Part shown: positions 18,364 through 29,771 of the stretch, piece after piece
Position numbering within the stretch: the first letter of the stretch is position 1
How the letters are laid out: every line of letters starts with the position of its first letter
Source: Saprospiraceae bacterium
GTDB lineage: Bacteria; Bacteroidota; Bacteroidia; Chitinophagales; Saprospiraceae
Reading direction: 5' to 3'
DNA length: 64,000 nt
NCBI GenBank assembly: GCA_020628095.1
Contig: JAHDFP010000004.1
Span: 248,001-312,000 of the forward strand
Made by a program: the position numbers and the translations under genes
The notes under the pieces: generated by a model
Seen by the model: the letters and a program-made list of their open reading frames with translations, nothing else
What the model was told of the DNA's origin: nothing
Databases searched by the model: none

Positions 18364-21300
18364 TTATTCTGACATTAAATGTCCAAGCAACCTCTTAGCA
18401 TTATCGAAGGAGATATTCTTCCGTTCTGCATAATCCTTGACTTGGTCTTCGGCTATAAAGTTAATACCAAAATATTTACTTTCTGGGTGAGAAAAATACC
18501 AGCCACTTACAGAGGCTGCAGGATACATTGCAAAAGACTCTGTGAGAGATATACTGGCTTTGTTTTGTACGTCCAGCAGCTTGAATAATTTTTCTTTTTC
18601 CGAATGCTCCGGACAGGCTGGATAACCAGGTGCGGGCCTTATACCCCTATATTTTTCAGATATCAAGTCCTCATTAGATAAAGACTCTTCTGATGCATAG
18701 GCCCAGTACTCTTTTCTGACCTTCTGATGTAATAGTTCCGCAAACGCTTCTGCTAATCTATCTGCCACCGCTTTTAGCAAGATTGCAGAGTAATCATCTT
18801 GCTTATCTTCGAAATGTTTTACCCATTTTTCTATTCCTATCCCTGTGGTCACAGCAAAAGCTCCGATGTGGTCTTCCTTATCGGCAGACTTAGGTGCTAT
18901 ATAATCTGATAAAGAATAGTATGGCAGACCCTCTGCTTTTTTGACCTGTTGTCTTAGATTATGAAGGGTCGTAATTGTTTTACCTTTTCCGTTATGGATT
19001 TTGATAGCATCATCCTGGATACTGTAGGCAGGAAATATACCGAAGACGGCTTTAGCGGTTAACCACTTTTCATCTATGATACGACGGAGCATGCTCTGCG
19101 CATCATTGTACAGTTTTTTGGCTTCTTCACCTATCGTCGGATTATCAAATATCTTGGGATACTTTCCTCTTAGCTGCCAACTTGAGAAAAATGGTGTCCA
19201 ATCTATGTAGTCACAAATCTCCTCTATAGAATAATTGTCAAAGACCTTGACACCAGTGAATTTAGGCTTAGGAAGGAAGTAACTCTTCCAGTCTATTTTT
19301 AGTTTGTTCCGACGCGCTTCTTCTATAGACACAACATTCTTCGCCTTTTGTGATGACAGTCTTTTTTCTCGTAAGACTTTATAATCAGACTTGATTCCTT
19401 GGGTATATGCTTTTGATTTGTCGACATCCTCAGATAAGAGTTGTGATGCCACCCCAACACTCTTAGAGGCATCCAGTACGTGTATCACAGGATTAGAGTA
19501 CATTGGGTCAATCTTTAGTGCTGTATGTATCTTAGAAGTCGTCGCTCCACCTATAAGTAAAGGTATCTTTAGTCCCTGTCGCTCTAATTCCTTAGCGACA
19601 TAGACCATCTCGTCTAGAGAAGGTGTAATCAGGCCACTGAGCCCTATTATATCTACGTTTTCTTGTACAGCCGTAGATATGATTTTTTCTGCGGACACCA
19701 TCACGCCTAGGTCTATGATCTCATAATTATTGCAGGCCAAGACGACGCCTACAATATTTTTACCGATGTCATGTACATCCCCTTTGACAGTAGCCATGAG
19801 TATTTTCCCTTTGGAAGCGGATGCGGCAGAGTCTTTTTCACTCTCTATATAGGGAGTCAGATAAGCGACGGCCTTTTTCATTACACGTGCACTTTTGACC
19901 ACCTGCGGTAAAAACATCTTTCCTTCTCCAAACAGATTGCCGACCACATTCATACCATCCATGAGTGGTCCTTCTATGACATTGATACTTTTAGGTAAAG
20001 TTTTTCTGATTTCTTCTGTGTCCTCTATGATATATTCTGTTATCCCTTTGACAAGGGCATATTCTAGTCTTTTTTCTACTGGATTTTCTCTCCAGCTCAA
20101 ATCCTTCTCCAGCTTTCTTCCGCCACCCTTTACACGTGACGCATAATCCACAAGGGCTTCTGTTGCATTTTCGGTTTTATTGAATAAGACATCTTCTATT
20201 AGCGTAAGTAGGTCTTTAGGTATATCTTGATAGACTTCTATCATACCCGCATTGACGATGCCCATGTCCATTCCTGCTTGGATGGCATGATACAGGAAGG
20301 CACTATGCATGGCTTCTCGGATCACATTGTTACCTCGGAACGCAAAGGAAATATTACTCACACCACCGCTTACAAGTGCGCCAGGACAGATTTCCTTAAT
20401 CTTCCTTGTCGCCTCTATATAGTTAATGGCATATTCATTATGTTCTTCTATACCTGTGGCTACAGCAAAGATATTAGGGTCGAAGATGATGTCCTGTGGT
20501 TTGAATCTTATCTCATCGACCAGGATATCATAAGCTCTTTTGCAGATTTCTACCTTTCTCTCTATCGTATCGGCCTGACCCTCTTCGTCAAAGGCCATCA
20601 CGACTGTGGCCGCACCATATCTTCTGATAAGTTTAGCCTGTCTTTTAAATTCTTCTTCACCCTCTTTGAGCGATATGGAGTTGACTATACATTTACCCTG
20701 TACTACCTTAAGTCCTTCTTCTATAACTTCGAACTTAGAAGAATCTATCATAATCGGTAGCTTAGCAATGTCTGGTTCTGACATAATCAGATTGAGAAAC
20801 TCTTTCATGGCTTTCTTGGAGTCCAAAAGACCTTCATCCATGTTGACATCTATGATCTGTGCGCCACCCTCGACTTGCTGGTTAGCGACAGAAAGTGCTT
20901 CTGATAATTTATCTTCTTTGATTAGTCGAGCAAATTTTTTAGAGCCTGTGACATTGGTTCTCTCTCCGATATTAATGAAGTTCATACTATCACGTACGAC
21001 TAAGGGTTCTAAGCCAGAATACTGAGCACGTTGTTCTACAGGCTTTACCTCTCTAGGAGATACGCCTTGGACAGCTTCTGCCATAGCCTTGATATGAGCA
21101 GGAGATGTACCACAGCAGCCTCCAATAATATTAACGAATCCGCTGGATGCAAAATCACGGATGTATTCTTTCATTTCTACTGGTGCCTGATCGTACTCGC
21201 CCAACTCGTTAGGTAAGCCAGCATTAGGATATGCGCTCACATGACAATCGGCGATTTTGGATAAGGTCTCTATATGTGGACGCATTTCCTTAGCACCTAA

Positions 21301-22032
21301 TGCGCAATTAAAACCCACGGAAAACAAATCAATGTGAGATACAGAAATCCAAAAAGCCTCTGCTGTCTGACCACTCAGTGTACGTCCACTAGCGTCAGTG
21401 ATTGTACCCGATACCATGATCGGCAGATTGATATTTTTATCTTCGAAGTACTTGTCTATTGCGAATAATGCCGCTTTCGCATTGAGCGTATCAAAGATAG
21501 TTTCTACTAATAATATATCGACACCGCCATCGACCAGGCCAGCTGTCTGCTCATAATATGCATCGACTAACTCATCAAAAGTCACGTTACGCTTAGCGGG
21601 ATCATTGACATCTGGGGAAAGTGACGCTGTCACATTAGTCGGCCCTAAGGCCCCAGCTACAAATCTTGGTTTGTCTGGTGTTTTCTTATTGTATTCCTCG
21701 CAGGCCCTCTTAGCGACTTGTGCGGATGCCAGATTAATCTCGTACGCATGATCTTGCATGTCATAATCCTTCTGAGATATTTTATTGGCGTTGAACGTGT
21801 TAGTCTCTATGATGTCCGAGCCAGCTTCTAAGTATTCTTTATGTATGGCCTCTATGACATCAGGACGTGTAATAGAGAGGATATCATTATTACCTTTTAT
21901 TTCTCTATGAAAGTCTTGGAATCTTTCTCCGCGATAAGCTGCTTCATCCAATTTATACTTTTGGATCATGGTACCCATTGCACCATCTAGAACAAGAATT
22001 CTCTCCTTACATAACTGATCTATTGTCATCAA
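18364..22032 (-). CDS. metH: Cobalamin-dependent methionine synthase MetH
   Basis: A full-length MetH of 1222 residues with four modules. A homocysteine-binding barrel carries [11 protein letters not shown] with the zinc cysteines near residue 310. A pterin domain follows ([18 protein letters not shown], near 360). The cobalamin domain has [13 protein letters not shown], with axial His near residue 754. The C-terminal AdoMet activation domain has [15 protein letters not shown]. It transfers the methyl group from methyltetrahydrofolate to homocysteine. The ATG overlaps the stop of the Wzi-like gene by 4 bp. No cobalamin riboswitch is expected or seen, because the gene is internal to the run. 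Confidence 0.98.
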   Translation of the reverse strand: MMTIDQLCKERILVLDGAMGTMIQKYKLDEAAYRGERFQDFHREIKGNNDILSITRPDVIEAIHKEYLEAGSDIIETNTFNANKISQKDYDMQDHAYEINLASAQVAKRACEEYNKKTPDKPRFVAGALGPTNVTASLSPDVNDPAKRNVTFDELVDAYYEQTAGLVDGGVDILLVETIFDTLNAKAALFAIDKYFEDKNINLPIMVSGTITDASGRTLSGQTAEAFWISVSHIDLFSVGFNCALGAKEMRPHIETLSKIADCHVSAYPNAGLPNELGEYDQAPVEMKEYIRDFASSGFVNIIGGCCGTSPAHIKAMAEAVQGVSPREVKPVEQRAQYSGLEPLVVRDSMNFINIGERTNVTGSKKFARLIKEDKLSEALSVANQQVEGGAQIIDVNMDEGLLDSKKAMKEFLNLIMSEPDIAKLPIMIDSSKFEVIEEGLKVVQGKCIVNSISLKEGEEEFKRQAKLIRRYGAATVVMAFDEEGQADTIERKVEICKRAYDILVDEIRFKPQDIIFDPNIFAVATGIEEHNEYAINYIEATRKIKEICPGALVSGGVSNISFAFRGNNVIREAMHSAFLYHAIQAGMDMGIVNAGMIEVYQDIPKDLLTLIEDVLFNKTENATEALVDYASRVKGGGRKLEKDLSWRENPVEKRLEYALVKGITEYIIEDTEEIRKTLPKSINVIEGPLMDGMNVVGNLFGEGKMFLPQVVKSARVMKKAVAYLTPYIESEKDSAASASKGKILMATVKGDVHDIGKNIVGVVLACNNYEIIDLGVMVSAEKIISTAVQENVDIIGLSGLITPSLDEMVYVAKELERQGLKIPLLIGGATTSKIHTALKIDPMYSNPVIHVLDASKSVGVASQLLSEDVDKSKAYTQGIKSDYKVLREKRLSSQKAKNVVSIEEARRNKLKIDWKSYFLPKPKFTGVKVFDNYSIEEICDYIDWTPFFSSWQLRGKYPKIFDNPTIGEEAKKLYNDAQSMLRRIIDEKWLTAKAVFGIFPAYSIQDDAIKIHNGKGKTITTLHNLRQQVKKAEGLPYYSLSDYIAPKSADKEDHIGAFAVTTGIGIEKWVKHFEDKQDDYSAILLKAVADRLAEAFAELLHQKVRKEYWAYASEESLSNEDLISEKYRGIRPAPGYPACPEHSEKEKLFKLLDVQNKASISLTESFAMYPAASVSGWYFSHPESKYFGINFIAEDQVKDYAERKNISFDNAKRLLGHLMSE

Positions 22033-23720
22033 TAATCAATTTTTGAGTTATAAATATTATATCTGATACCAGTGGTCATAAAAGTTGTCTTGGTATCACC
22101 GAGGTCTGCATTGTTATCTTGTCTAAGTAGTACGTTGAGGTCCAGATAAAAATCATGAAATAACTCATAACTAATATCGAGATCAATCATACTTATTTTA
22201 CTTAGTGCCCCTTGGTGATAATCGACATTATATTCCTGCACCCTGTCCAGATTAGTCAATAATATATCGGAACCGAAATTGCCATTGTAATTTCTTCCCT
22301 TAAGACTATAAATATATCTGGCGTTGACAACGACCTTGGGAAGAGGCTGGTATCTTAACTTAAATATAACTTCTGTAAAGTTAGAGCCCAAGGGATGCGC
22401 CAAGGCTTGATTAAAATGACTATAGCTGGAGATGGATTGATTAGGGATTGTTCCGCCAGACCTAAAGTGAGAGTAGGTATAGGGCCTCACACGATTGAGT
22501 TCTACTTGTGCGTCTAAGAACTTAATGTCAAGCACATCATAATATTTAAGTCCTAGCTGAAAACCATATTTATTACCCCAAAACCCAGAACCACTAAAAA
22601 ACTCGCCTAGCTGTATGTCATCTAATAGAAACTGACCATAAAGCGAGAAGTGATTAAACAAATCAAGTTTGGCGTTAAGCCCTATTAGCACATTATCTGG
22701 ACTGTCCAGAAAGTGCTCTGCCGAGCGATACAGTATTAGAGGATTGAGATACTGAAACTCAAAATGGTCTTCTCTAGAGAAAATGATGGATTCAAATAGA
22801 CCAATTTCAAAGTTTTTGTTGGGTTTGAAATTGAGAAAATGAGAAGCCATATACTTTTTAGGTAGAAGTATGTTGTTAGGTGTCTGCCTAGATGAAATAG
22901 AGGATAACTCTGCAAATATGCTTTGATACTGTAGCTTCCATACACGGACATTCATCTTCAGGTAGAAGTAGTTCTGGCTGAAATCACTGAGCAGCAAAGA
23001 CCGCATACCCTGCCCTATAAAGTGATTGTTATGTCCTAGTTCTAGATTGACATGACGTGAGATCATATATCCAAGGTAAGCGCGCGCATTACCATAGTCA
23101 TATCCGTTAAATGAGGAAAGTATAGAGCTTTGAAAGTCCTTATAATTAGCATAACCAGGGATGGCCTTATATCTATCTATAAATGGGTTGATATAATTGA
23201 GAAAATTAGATTGGTTTTCTTCTACCGCGGAGTAGAAATATAGCTTATCATCAAGGTGGCCATATAGCTCTATCCCGCGCTTATTAGATATAATGTTGCG
23301 AGAGGTATTAGTTTCTCGCCCGATTCTGAGATTGAAATATGGATCTATTGTCAACTGAAAATCAGCCGTCCTCAGCTCAAAAAGGTGGGCTGGATTTTTA
23401 TACAAAGTATTCCATAATCCCTTCCTGTCAGCATACAGACTGTCATCTGAGTTGTGTATATATTCTCTGTATAGAAAGTTATAATCTTCTCTTATGCTAT
23501 GACCTAGCGAGTCTCCTTCTATTGATCCAAGAAGCTCTTGTATATCGCTTATAAAGTGAGGTTTGACAGAGGTGTGAATTTTAGAGTCAAGAATATTCAT
23601 GACATCCATTCTGTCTATGGCGTGGTAAGCAGGATGATTTTTAGGGATATAACTGGATTGTGATTGAGCCATGACAGCCATCCCCAAAAAGAACAGAAGC
23701 AAACTTTTTTTATACAACAT
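22029..23720 (-). CDS. Wzi/RemB-like outer-membrane beta-barrel protein
   Basis: 563 residues with a signal peptide (about 1-20, ending MAQSQS) and a long stretch of alternating hydrophobic/polar strands typical of an outer-membrane barrel. Blocks such as [36 protein letters not shown] and [16 protein letters not shown] resemble the capsule-assembly Wzi family and the gliding-motility protein RemB of Flavobacteriia. Wzi anchors capsule at the surface; RemB is a mobile surface protein. Its position between lpxK and metH, with Wzz nearby, supports an envelope/polysaccharide role. Which of the two functions applies is open. Confidence 0.7.
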   Translation of the reverse strand: MLYKKSLLLFFLGMAVMAQSQSSYIPKNHPAYHAIDRMDVMNILDSKIHTSVKPHFISDIQELLGSIEGDSLGHSIREDYNFLYREYIHNSDDSLYADRKGLWNTLYKNPAHLFELRTADFQLTIDPYFNLRIGRETNTSRNIISNKRGIELYGHLDDKLYFYSAVEENQSNFLNYINPFIDRYKAIPGYANYKDFQSSILSSFNGYDYGNARAYLGYMISRHVNLELGHNNHFIGQGMRSLLLSDFSQNYFYLKMNVRVWKLQYQSIFAELSSISSRQTPNNILLPKKYMASHFLNFKPNKNFEIGLFESIIFSREDHFEFQYLNPLILYRSAEHFLDSPDNVLIGLNAKLDLFNHFSLYGQFLLDDIQLGEFFSGSGFWGNKYGFQLGLKYYDVLDIKFLDAQVELNRVRPYTYSHFRSGGTIPNQSISSYSHFNQALAHPLGSNFTEVIFKLRYQPLPKVVVNARYIYSLKGRNYNGNFGSDILLTNLDRVQEYNVDYHQGALSKISMIDLDISYELFHDFYLDLNVLLRQDNNADLGDTKTTFMTTGIRYNIYNSKIDY

Positions 23721-24788
23721 TCAGACTTTAAATTCTAAAAGAAATTGCTTGATCAAATTATCGAAATCTGTACTTGTACTATCTAAAAAATCGACTTCTA
23801 TCGGGAGCACAAAGATAGGTATGTTATTCTGCATCAGGAACTCTTGATGGACAAGCAAACGTGTTGCGTCTTTTTCTGTTGTCAAGAACAAGGTATTCTC
23901 TTCTGTAAGGTTATCATATATTTTTTTGAACTGTTCCAGCTCAAACTCGGTGAAGTAATGGTGGTCCTCGTACTTGATAATATTATCCACATCGCAGACG
24001 TCATCGAGATAGTTTAATAGATAATCTACATTAGCGATAGCCGATATGAGTATGACCCGATGTTTTTCTTCCAGTGCCAGCGTGATGTTCCTATCAAATA
24101 GGTAGTAAGGGTTCAGATATTTATACTTAGAGAAAAACAGTTTTTGATTAGCGTATGGATTTATTTCTGAGATGATCTTTTCTTTTTGTTGGTCTGTAAT
24201 ATCGTTAGGACATTTAGTAATGACGATGATGTCCGCGCGCTCATAAGACTTTCTCGGTTCTCTGAGTCGGCCCGCTGGAAGTAGATAATCCTGAGTGAAA
24301 AGATTATCATGTTCGGTGAGCAAAATATTCAGTCCTGGTACAACAGATCTATGTTGGAAAGCATCATCCATAAGTATAACTTGTGTGTCTGGGTTCTTCT
24401 GTATAATCATAGGTATGCCGATATCCCTGCTTTCTGAGACAGCGACTTTGATATTTTTATGTTTTAGAAAGAACTGATACGGTTCATCTCCCAATGTCAC
24501 AGCATTATCTCTCTGGCTCGCCTGACGAAATCCCTTGGTTTTTCGCTTATAACCACGACTCAAAGTAGCTACATTGAGATACGGAGAAAGCAGTGATATA
24601 AGGTACTCTATGTGAGGAGTCTTGCCTGTCCCGCCGATGGATAGATTACCTACATTGATAACAGGAATGCTAAAACTTGTAGACTTTAGTAGTCCCGTCT
24701 CATAGAAAATATTCCTGAGGGATATTATACCCGCATATAATAATGAGAAAGGTGAGAGTAGTATTCTGAATATGATGTTTTTTCTCAA
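23721..24788 (-). CDS. lpxK: Tetraacyldisaccharide 4'-kinase LpxK
   Basis: 355 residues. An N-terminal membrane-associated helix is followed by PVINVGNLSIGGTGKTP, the LpxK Walker A region, then LSRGYKRKTKG, LGDEPYQFF and LMDDAFQHRSV. All are diagnostic of the kinase that phosphorylates the 4' position of the lipid A disaccharide at the inner membrane. The ATG overlaps the DUF2851 stop by 4 bp, and the Wzi-like gene starts right after its stop. Confidence 0.95.
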   Translation of the reverse strand: MRKNIIFRILLSPFSLLYAGIISLRNIFYETGLLKSTSFSIPVINVGNLSIGGTGKTPHIEYLISLLSPYLNVATLSRGYKRKTKGFRQASQRDNAVTLGDEPYQFFLKHKNIKVAVSESRDIGIPMIIQKNPDTQVILMDDAFQHRSVVPGLNILLTEHDNLFTQDYLLPAGRLREPRKSYERADIIVITKCPNDITDQQKEKIISEINPYANQKLFFSKYKYLNPYYLFDRNITLALEEKHRVILISAIANVDYLLNYLDDVCDVDNIIKYEDHHYFTEFELEQFKKIYDNLTEENTLFLTTEKDATRLLVHQEFLMQNNIPIFVLPIEVDFLDSTSTDFDNLIKQFLLEFKV

Positions 24789-26053
24789 CTGAATAATATT
24801 TTTTGACCAAGACCACAGTCAAGGCATCTTATCTTATCACAGTACTTTGACTTTAACTGGAGTAACGCTTGACTTTCAAAGGCTGTTTTGATAGAGAAAC
24901 CTAAAGACTTCCACCCTGATATGATATTGTTCTTTTCTTGTGGTAAATCTAATAATAGGTTGATGGCCTTTTCTTTGTAACGCATGTCGTCTGTAATCAT
25001 CCCGTAAGAGAATATAGTCGGTATGATGGCATTGATGATTATTGTATCCTGCGCTTGTTGTCCTAGTTTTTTGACTTTCTTATCTGACTCTTTGTCTGGT
25101 AAATAATGTGATTGCCAATATGCACTTGTTTCTACATTCAAGATGTTTTTTATCACAGAGATATTTTCTGCATTTATTAATACATCGAAAAGTCTGGGTG
25201 TCTTATGATATAATTGTGCAACTTGCGCTAGTCGTATAGTGGGAAAGTTGGCTGGTCGTAATCTGGCGAATTTCCACTCTACACCCGTCATAGGCGTTAA
25301 CTTATATTTATTTCGTAGGTGGTTATATTCTTTAGATAATGAGATTATATAATCGTCATTGCCATCCAGAATAAGTCCGGACTGACCGAGTAGGAGCGAT
25401 TCTAGTTTATGTATGTTACTGTGATTTTTATGGATCAGTTTGTGAGGAGTGATTCTAGCTAATTGTTCAAAGGCATCACCGTTGATCTTAAGCCCAAAGT
25501 ATCTCAGAATCATCGTGTACAAAACATCCTCCCAGTCATTATTACTAGCCTTAAGCAAGGTCTTTATGCGCGCACATTTTTCTTCCATTCGTTCTGTCAG
25601 CACCCTATCCAGAAAAAACCGTTGAGTATCTATATGTGAAGGAGTAATAGCATCTGCGCAAGGAATCCAGGCTTGGCTTTCCTCCAGTTTCTGATGCTTT
25701 TGTATAAGAGAGTGGTCTATTCTATTGTTTAATTCTAGTATTGGAATTTCTTGACCATTGTGATTGTTGGCTATGCCATTGTGCTCATATACGACATGCA
25801 AGATAACGCTATTATAGGCGGGGTCATCTTGATGCTTATGAGTATTCCAGTCTTTACTCCGCAGGTGCATTTCGACATGTCCCACCCATTTGGTGTTTCC
25901 TATGACTATCTCTGCATTGAGAAAGTCTGGTCCTGCATCATGATTGTGAGTACCATATTTGATAATCTTAATCTTTTCTCCTGATACCGTGTGCAGGTCG
26001 TTATGATCAAATCGCTTGAGCTTCCATAATAAATGCAACAGGGACTCTTTCAT
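24785..26053 (-). CDS. DUF2851 family protein
   Basis: About 422 residues. It carries the DUF2851 pattern ESLLHLLWKLKRFD, GTHNHDAGPDFLNAEI, WVGHVEMHLRSKDW, then VILHVVYEHN, and ends with CLDCGLGQKI, all seen in this Bacteroidota family. The function is unknown. An in-frame ATG at 26086 lies inside folA; the ATG at 26053, 2 bp past the folA stop, gives the usual start of the family and is preferred. The gene sits between folA and lpxK in the envelope operon. Confidence 0.85.
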   Translation of the reverse strand: MKESLLHLLWKLKRFDHNDLHTVSGEKIKIIKYGTHNHDAGPDFLNAEIVIGNTKWVGHVEMHLRSKDWNTHKHQDDPAYNSVILHVVYEHNGIANNHNGQEIPILELNNRIDHSLIQKHQKLEESQAWIPCADAITPSHIDTQRFFLDRVLTERMEEKCARIKTLLKASNNDWEDVLYTMILRYFGLKINGDAFEQLARITPHKLIHKNHSNIHKLESLLLGQSGLILDGNDDYIISLSKEYNHLRNKYKLTPMTGVEWKFARLRPANFPTIRLAQVAQLYHKTPRLFDVLINAENISVIKNILNVETSAYWQSHYLPDKESDKKVKKLGQQAQDTIIINAIIPTIFSYGMITDDMRYKEKAINLLLDLPQEKNNIISGWKSLGFSIKTAFESQALLQLKSKYCDKIRCLDCGLGQKILFS

Positions 26054-26055
26054 GG

Positions 26056-26559
26056 TTATAGACCATGCTTTTTGTGGAAGGTACAAAAGGTACAGTTGAA
26101 AGGATTTTTTTCATCAGCAACATGCTTATCTTCTTTTATAAGATTCCATTGCCCATAATCGACATCGGGGAAAAAGGCTGTGCCTTTATCTATACTAGTA
26201 TCTATTCTGGTCAGATAGAGCTTATTCCATAGACCCATAGTCTGCTCGTATACATTAGCACCGCCAAGGATAAATAGCTCTTCTATTCCATCATTTTGTG
26301 CCACTAATATTCCGTCGACAATGGACCTGACCGTGATAACCCCGCTATGATGAAAGTCTTTGTTTCTGGTCAAGATAATATTGGTTCTACCAGGTAGTGG
26401 CCTTCCTATAGAGTCAAAACTTTTTCTGCCCATCAGCACATGATGACCCAAGGTGGTTTCTTTAAAAAACTTAAGGTCGGCGGGCATGTGCCAAGGTAGG
26501 TCATTATCTATACCGATGACACCATTATTACTGACTGCGACGATGGCCGATATAATCAT
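26056..26559 (-). CDS. folA: Dihydrofolate reductase
   Basis: 167 residues, normal DHFR length. It shows AVSNNGVIGIDNDLPWHMPADLKFFK (N-terminal substrate and Met20-loop region; only its core is quoted as DNDLPWHMPADLKFF), VLMGRKSFDSIGRPLPGR and FILGGANVYEQ, the NADPH and folate site motifs. It makes tetrahydrofolate and so supplies one-carbon units used by MetH further down the same run. Its ATG overlaps the mrdA stop by 4 bp. It occupies the place where rodA often follows mrdA in related bacteria. Confidence 0.96.
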   Translation of the reverse strand: MIISAIVAVSNNGVIGIDNDLPWHMPADLKFFKETTLGHHVLMGRKSFDSIGRPLPGRTNIILTRNKDFHHSGVITVRSIVDGILVAQNDGIEELFILGGANVYEQTMGLWNKLYLTRIDTSIDKGTAFFPDVDYGQWNLIKEDKHVADEKNPFNCTFCTFHKKHGL

Positions 26560-28403
26560 ATATCTGGTTGCTCTAGAAGATTAAGTGACTTAATATAGGC
26601 TTCTTGGTTTTTCTTTCTGACCTGACCATTGAGGTATTTTTCTATTATTAGCCCAGAGATAGGCGCCGCAATATCACCACCAAAGCCTGCATTTTCTATA
26701 TATGTGGCAATGGCTATTTTGGGATTGTCTTTTGGTGCAAAAGCAAAAAAGACAGAGTGGTCTTCTCCATGAGAATTTTGTGAGGTTCCGGTTTTTCCGC
26801 AGATATTGATGCCATGCACATGTGCCTTATATCCTGTACCCGTTCTTATTACTCTTTCCATTCCTTTTATAACGGGAACAAAATGTTCTGGATCAATTCG
26901 GACGTGATTTTTTTGGGTATAGGACTCATCTATTTTTAGTTGTGAGTCGCTATACTCTTTGACTATATGCGGCGTATAGTAGTATCCCCTATTAGCAATA
27001 ATGGCAGCTAGATTCGCCATTTGTAAGGTGGTAAGTTCTAACTCTCCCTGACCGATACCTATGGACATTATATAGGTAGACTTCCAGTTGGCACCCGTAT
27101 TTTGGTATAGTCTATCGTAGTGTTCTGGTGTCGGGACATAACCTGTCACCTCATTATCAAGATCAACACCTAAAGTACGCCCCAACCCAAAATCATATAA
27201 ATGCCTCCTCAGAACATTCAATCCTATCTCTGGATTATTAAATCCTTGGATCTCAATAAGGTCTCGTACCATACTGAAGAAATAACTATTGCATGAGTGC
27301 TCTAGTGCGATTTGCACATTATATGTTGGTGTATGTGCATGACACCCATAACTAAAAGTCCGATAATGATAATCACCATCGCAAGGGACATATTTAGTAG
27401 GGTAAGTGACACCTTCCTGCAGAGCGATGAGTGTCAATATGGGTTTGAATATAGATCCAGGCGGGTATCTTGCGGCAATGGACCTGTCGAACAGAGGTCG
27501 TTGAACCTTATCTGCTGTCAACTGCTGATAGGCTTGTCCTCTATCTTCGTCTAGATTCAATAAGTTAGGATCATATCCGGGTGCTGATAACATCGTTATG
27601 ATCTCTCCTGTGGATGGTTCTAGGGCAACAATGCTTCCTCTCTTATTTGTCATCAGCTCTTCGCAATACGCCTGTAGATCTAAGTCTATAGAAGTCTGAA
27701 TATCTATACCACCTATAGCCAAAGAATCCAAATCTCCACTGGCAAAAGAAGAGACTTCGCGACCCACATTATCCTTAAGCAAAAACTTGACACCTTTCTT
27801 TCCTTTGAGAACGTCTTCGTAACTTTTTTCTATTCCTTTTATACCTAGATAATCTCCTACCTGATAGTTCTTGTTTTTATTGATGACGTTCATATCCGCT
27901 TCGCCCAGATATCCTAAGACATGGGCTGCATTATTATGAGGATATGCACGGATATTTCTGATTATGGGATAAAAACCAGGAAACTGAAATAGGTGCTCCT
28001 GAAACCGAGAATAGATTTCTGGATCTATCTTGGACAAAAAGGTACAGGGTAAGGATTTGTGGTATCTTCTGTCGCTCCAGTCTTTGTCAAGATTCTTATT
28101 GAAGGTTTCTTTGTCTATACATAGTAGATCGCAGAACAAAGTCGTATCCATGTCAGGATCTATATTCTTATAGATGACCTCTAGGTCATAGATTGGTTTA
28201 TTAAAGGTGAGCAACTTCCCATTTCTATCATATATCAACCCACGAGAAGGGAAGACAGTCTGCTTGTCCAGAATAGTCTTATTAGCCAGCTGCTTATATG
28301 TATTATCTAACAACTGAATTTGAACCAATTTATAACATAACAACGCAGCCGCCAGCACAAAAGTAATTACGATAGGTCCTTGACGGGTGCTTATTCTTGC
28401 CAT
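26556..28403 (-). CDS. mrdA: Penicillin-binding protein 2 (peptidoglycan transpeptidase)
   Basis: 615 residues: an N-terminal membrane anchor (about 8-28), a dimerisation/pedestal domain beginning RGLIYDRNGKLL, and a transpeptidase domain. The domain has the active-site motif RYPPGSIFKP (Ser-x-x-Lys), SCNSY (SxN) and CGKTGTSQN (KTG), in the correct order. PBP2 cross-links lateral-wall peptidoglycan in the Rod complex with MreBCD, whose genes lie directly upstream; one base separates the mreD stop from this start. rodA is not adjacent. Confidence 0.95.
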   Translation of the reverse strand: MARISTRQGPIVITFVLAAALLCYKLVQIQLLDNTYKQLANKTILDKQTVFPSRGLIYDRNGKLLTFNKPIYDLEVIYKNIDPDMDTTLFCDLLCIDKETFNKNLDKDWSDRRYHKSLPCTFLSKIDPEIYSRFQEHLFQFPGFYPIIRNIRAYPHNNAAHVLGYLGEADMNVINKNKNYQVGDYLGIKGIEKSYEDVLKGKKGVKFLLKDNVGREVSSFASGDLDSLAIGGIDIQTSIDLDLQAYCEELMTNKRGSIVALEPSTGEIITMLSAPGYDPNLLNLDEDRGQAYQQLTADKVQRPLFDRSIAARYPPGSIFKPILTLIALQEGVTYPTKYVPCDGDYHYRTFSYGCHAHTPTYNVQIALEHSCNSYFFSMVRDLIEIQGFNNPEIGLNVLRRHLYDFGLGRTLGVDLDNEVTGYVPTPEHYDRLYQNTGANWKSTYIMSIGIGQGELELTTLQMANLAAIIANRGYYYTPHIVKEYSDSQLKIDESYTQKNHVRIDPEHFVPVIKGMERVIRTGTGYKAHVHGINICGKTGTSQNSHGEDHSVFFAFAPKDNPKIAIATYIENAGFGGDIAAPISGLIIEKYLNGQVRKKNQEAYIKSLNLLEQPDI

Positions 28404-28404
28404 A

Positions 28405-28923
28405 TTAATATTTTGGATTGAAAATCAGTGTTCCTAACATTAGTACAAATAAAGAAGCAATGAAACTAAAAATTGTTCTGAGTATTATCTCGTTAAAATA
28501 AACGAATGAAAATGCCTCCAGACTATATAAAAGTAATAAGTGTATAAATAGTAAGGCACTCAGGTAACTAAGAAACCAAGGCAACCCGTGTCTAAAGGCG
28601 GTAAGATGCTCTTTACCATATCCTTCCGCAGGAGATAGTAGATTAAGAATATAAAATCTGAAGTAGCATATAAAAGTAGAGGCCGCCGCGTGCACCCCCA
28701 GCGAATCATAAAACAGGTCAACTATCAACCCAATAGCGAACCCTATTGGTATCAATGCAGTCCTATTAGTCTTATAAGGTAGCAAGGCAAATATAATCGG
28801 ATAGATGGTAAAGTGGATATAATTAAAATCTCCGAAGGTGATATCTATTCTTTTGAGTAATAGCAATTGTATGACTAGTATGATCGCTCCTCGGATTATA
28901 TTTCGTTGCCAGATGCTATTCAT
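28405..28923 (-). CDS. mreD: Rod shape-determining protein MreD
   Basis: 172 residues, strongly hydrophobic, with about five membrane segments as in MreD. The block GLIVDLFYDSLGVHAAASTFICY matches the MreD family pattern (G-x-x-x-D-x-x-x); the core is GLIVDLFYDSLGVH. It overlaps mreC by 8 bp and lies just ahead of mrdA. MreD is an integral component of the cell-shape complex. The identification rests on hydropathy plus position between mreC and mrdA. Confidence 0.88.
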   Translation of the reverse strand: MNSIWQRNIIRGAIILVIQLLLLKRIDITFGDFNYIHFTIYPIIFALLPYKTNRTALIPIGFAIGLIVDLFYDSLGVHAAASTFICYFRFYILNLLSPAEGYGKEHLTAFRHGLPWFLSYLSALLFIHLLLLYSLEAFSFVYFNEIILRTIFSFIASLFVLMLGTLIFNPKY

Positions 28924-29743
28924 TTTCGCTTAAGATTTCTTCCTTCTCTTCTGCTTGCAAAAAATTAACAACATAGACATAGTCAGTAGTGGAAAGGTCC
29001 GACTTCATTTGTACCTTGATGTTGTAGTTGTTACTCCCACCTTCTATAGTATACGACTCTACGACGCCAATAAAAATTTCTGGTGGAAATGATATAGAGT
29101 ACCCACTCGTCAGTATGGAATCTCCCACCGCTATCTCCGAATGCTTGGGCACGTCCATCATATTAAGTTCTCTGAGATCGCTTCCTGACCACACGAGATT
29201 TCCTATATAGTTTTTTGTAGCCACCTTGGCGCTGATACGGCTTTCTGAGTTGAGTACCATGAGCACGGTGCTGTAATTTTTGGATACGGACTTAACTATG
29301 CCCACTATGCCATTGAAAGTAATAACACCCATCCCTACCTCTATACCAGAAGAAGAGCCTTTGCATAAGGTCAGATAGTTGTTTCTAAGGTTGAGGGTCT
29401 TAGAGCAGATTCTAGAGGGTATGAGGGTATAATTATTCGTTGAGTCTTTGTCTTCGTAATCCTGAAAGGCATTATCCTTACTAGTGACTCGATAGTCTAT
29501 GATGGTCTGTAGAAGATTGGCGTTTTCTATCAGAAGACTGTCATTAGTGGCCTGTAATGCGAAAAAATCTTCGACACCCTGGACATACTTATTAATAGTC
29601 CCAGTAAAAAGATTGGACGAATGTGCCCAAATTTCTTTCTGACTTTTGTTATAGTTGACGATAAGATATAAAGCGATAATCTCAAAGATGACAAACACGA
29701 TAAATGCGCTGTACCTGAAAAACAGATTGAAGATATTACGCAT
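28916..29743 (-). CDS. mreC: Rod shape-determining protein MreC
   Basis: 275 residues with one N-terminal membrane helix (about 10-28), a short coiled-coil region and the periplasmic beta domain. Characteristic motifs are GSSSGIEVGMGVI, GIVGIVKSVSKNYSTVLMV and GDSILTSGYS. MreC links cytoplasmic MreB with periplasmic PBP2. It lies 28 bp after mreB and overlaps mreD. Confidence 0.94.
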   Translation of the reverse strand: MRNIFNLFFRYSAFIVFVIFEIIALYLIVNYNKSQKEIWAHSSNLFTGTINKYVQGVEDFFALQATNDSLLIENANLLQTIIDYRVTSKDNAFQDYEDKDSTNNYTLIPSRICSKTLNLRNNYLTLCKGSSSGIEVGMGVITFNGIVGIVKSVSKNYSTVLMVLNSESRISAKVATKNYIGNLVWSGSDLRELNMMDVPKHSEIAVGDSILTSGYSISFPPEIFIGVVESYTIEGGSNNYNIKVQMKSDLSTTDYVYVVNFLQAEEKEEILSENE

Positions 29744-29771
29744 TGGATGAGTGTTAATTTAGATTATGACA

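Noticed and set aside
20227-20760. 177-codon plus-strand frame antisense to metH (with a 139-codon frame at 20606-21025)
   Set aside because: Both lie wholly within the conserved pterin and homocysteine domains of metH and have no independent features.
18364-23720. Possible cobalamin riboswitch for metH
   Set aside because: metH starts 4 bp inside the preceding gene, leaving no untranslated region for a riboswitch; none was seen in the gap before mreB either.
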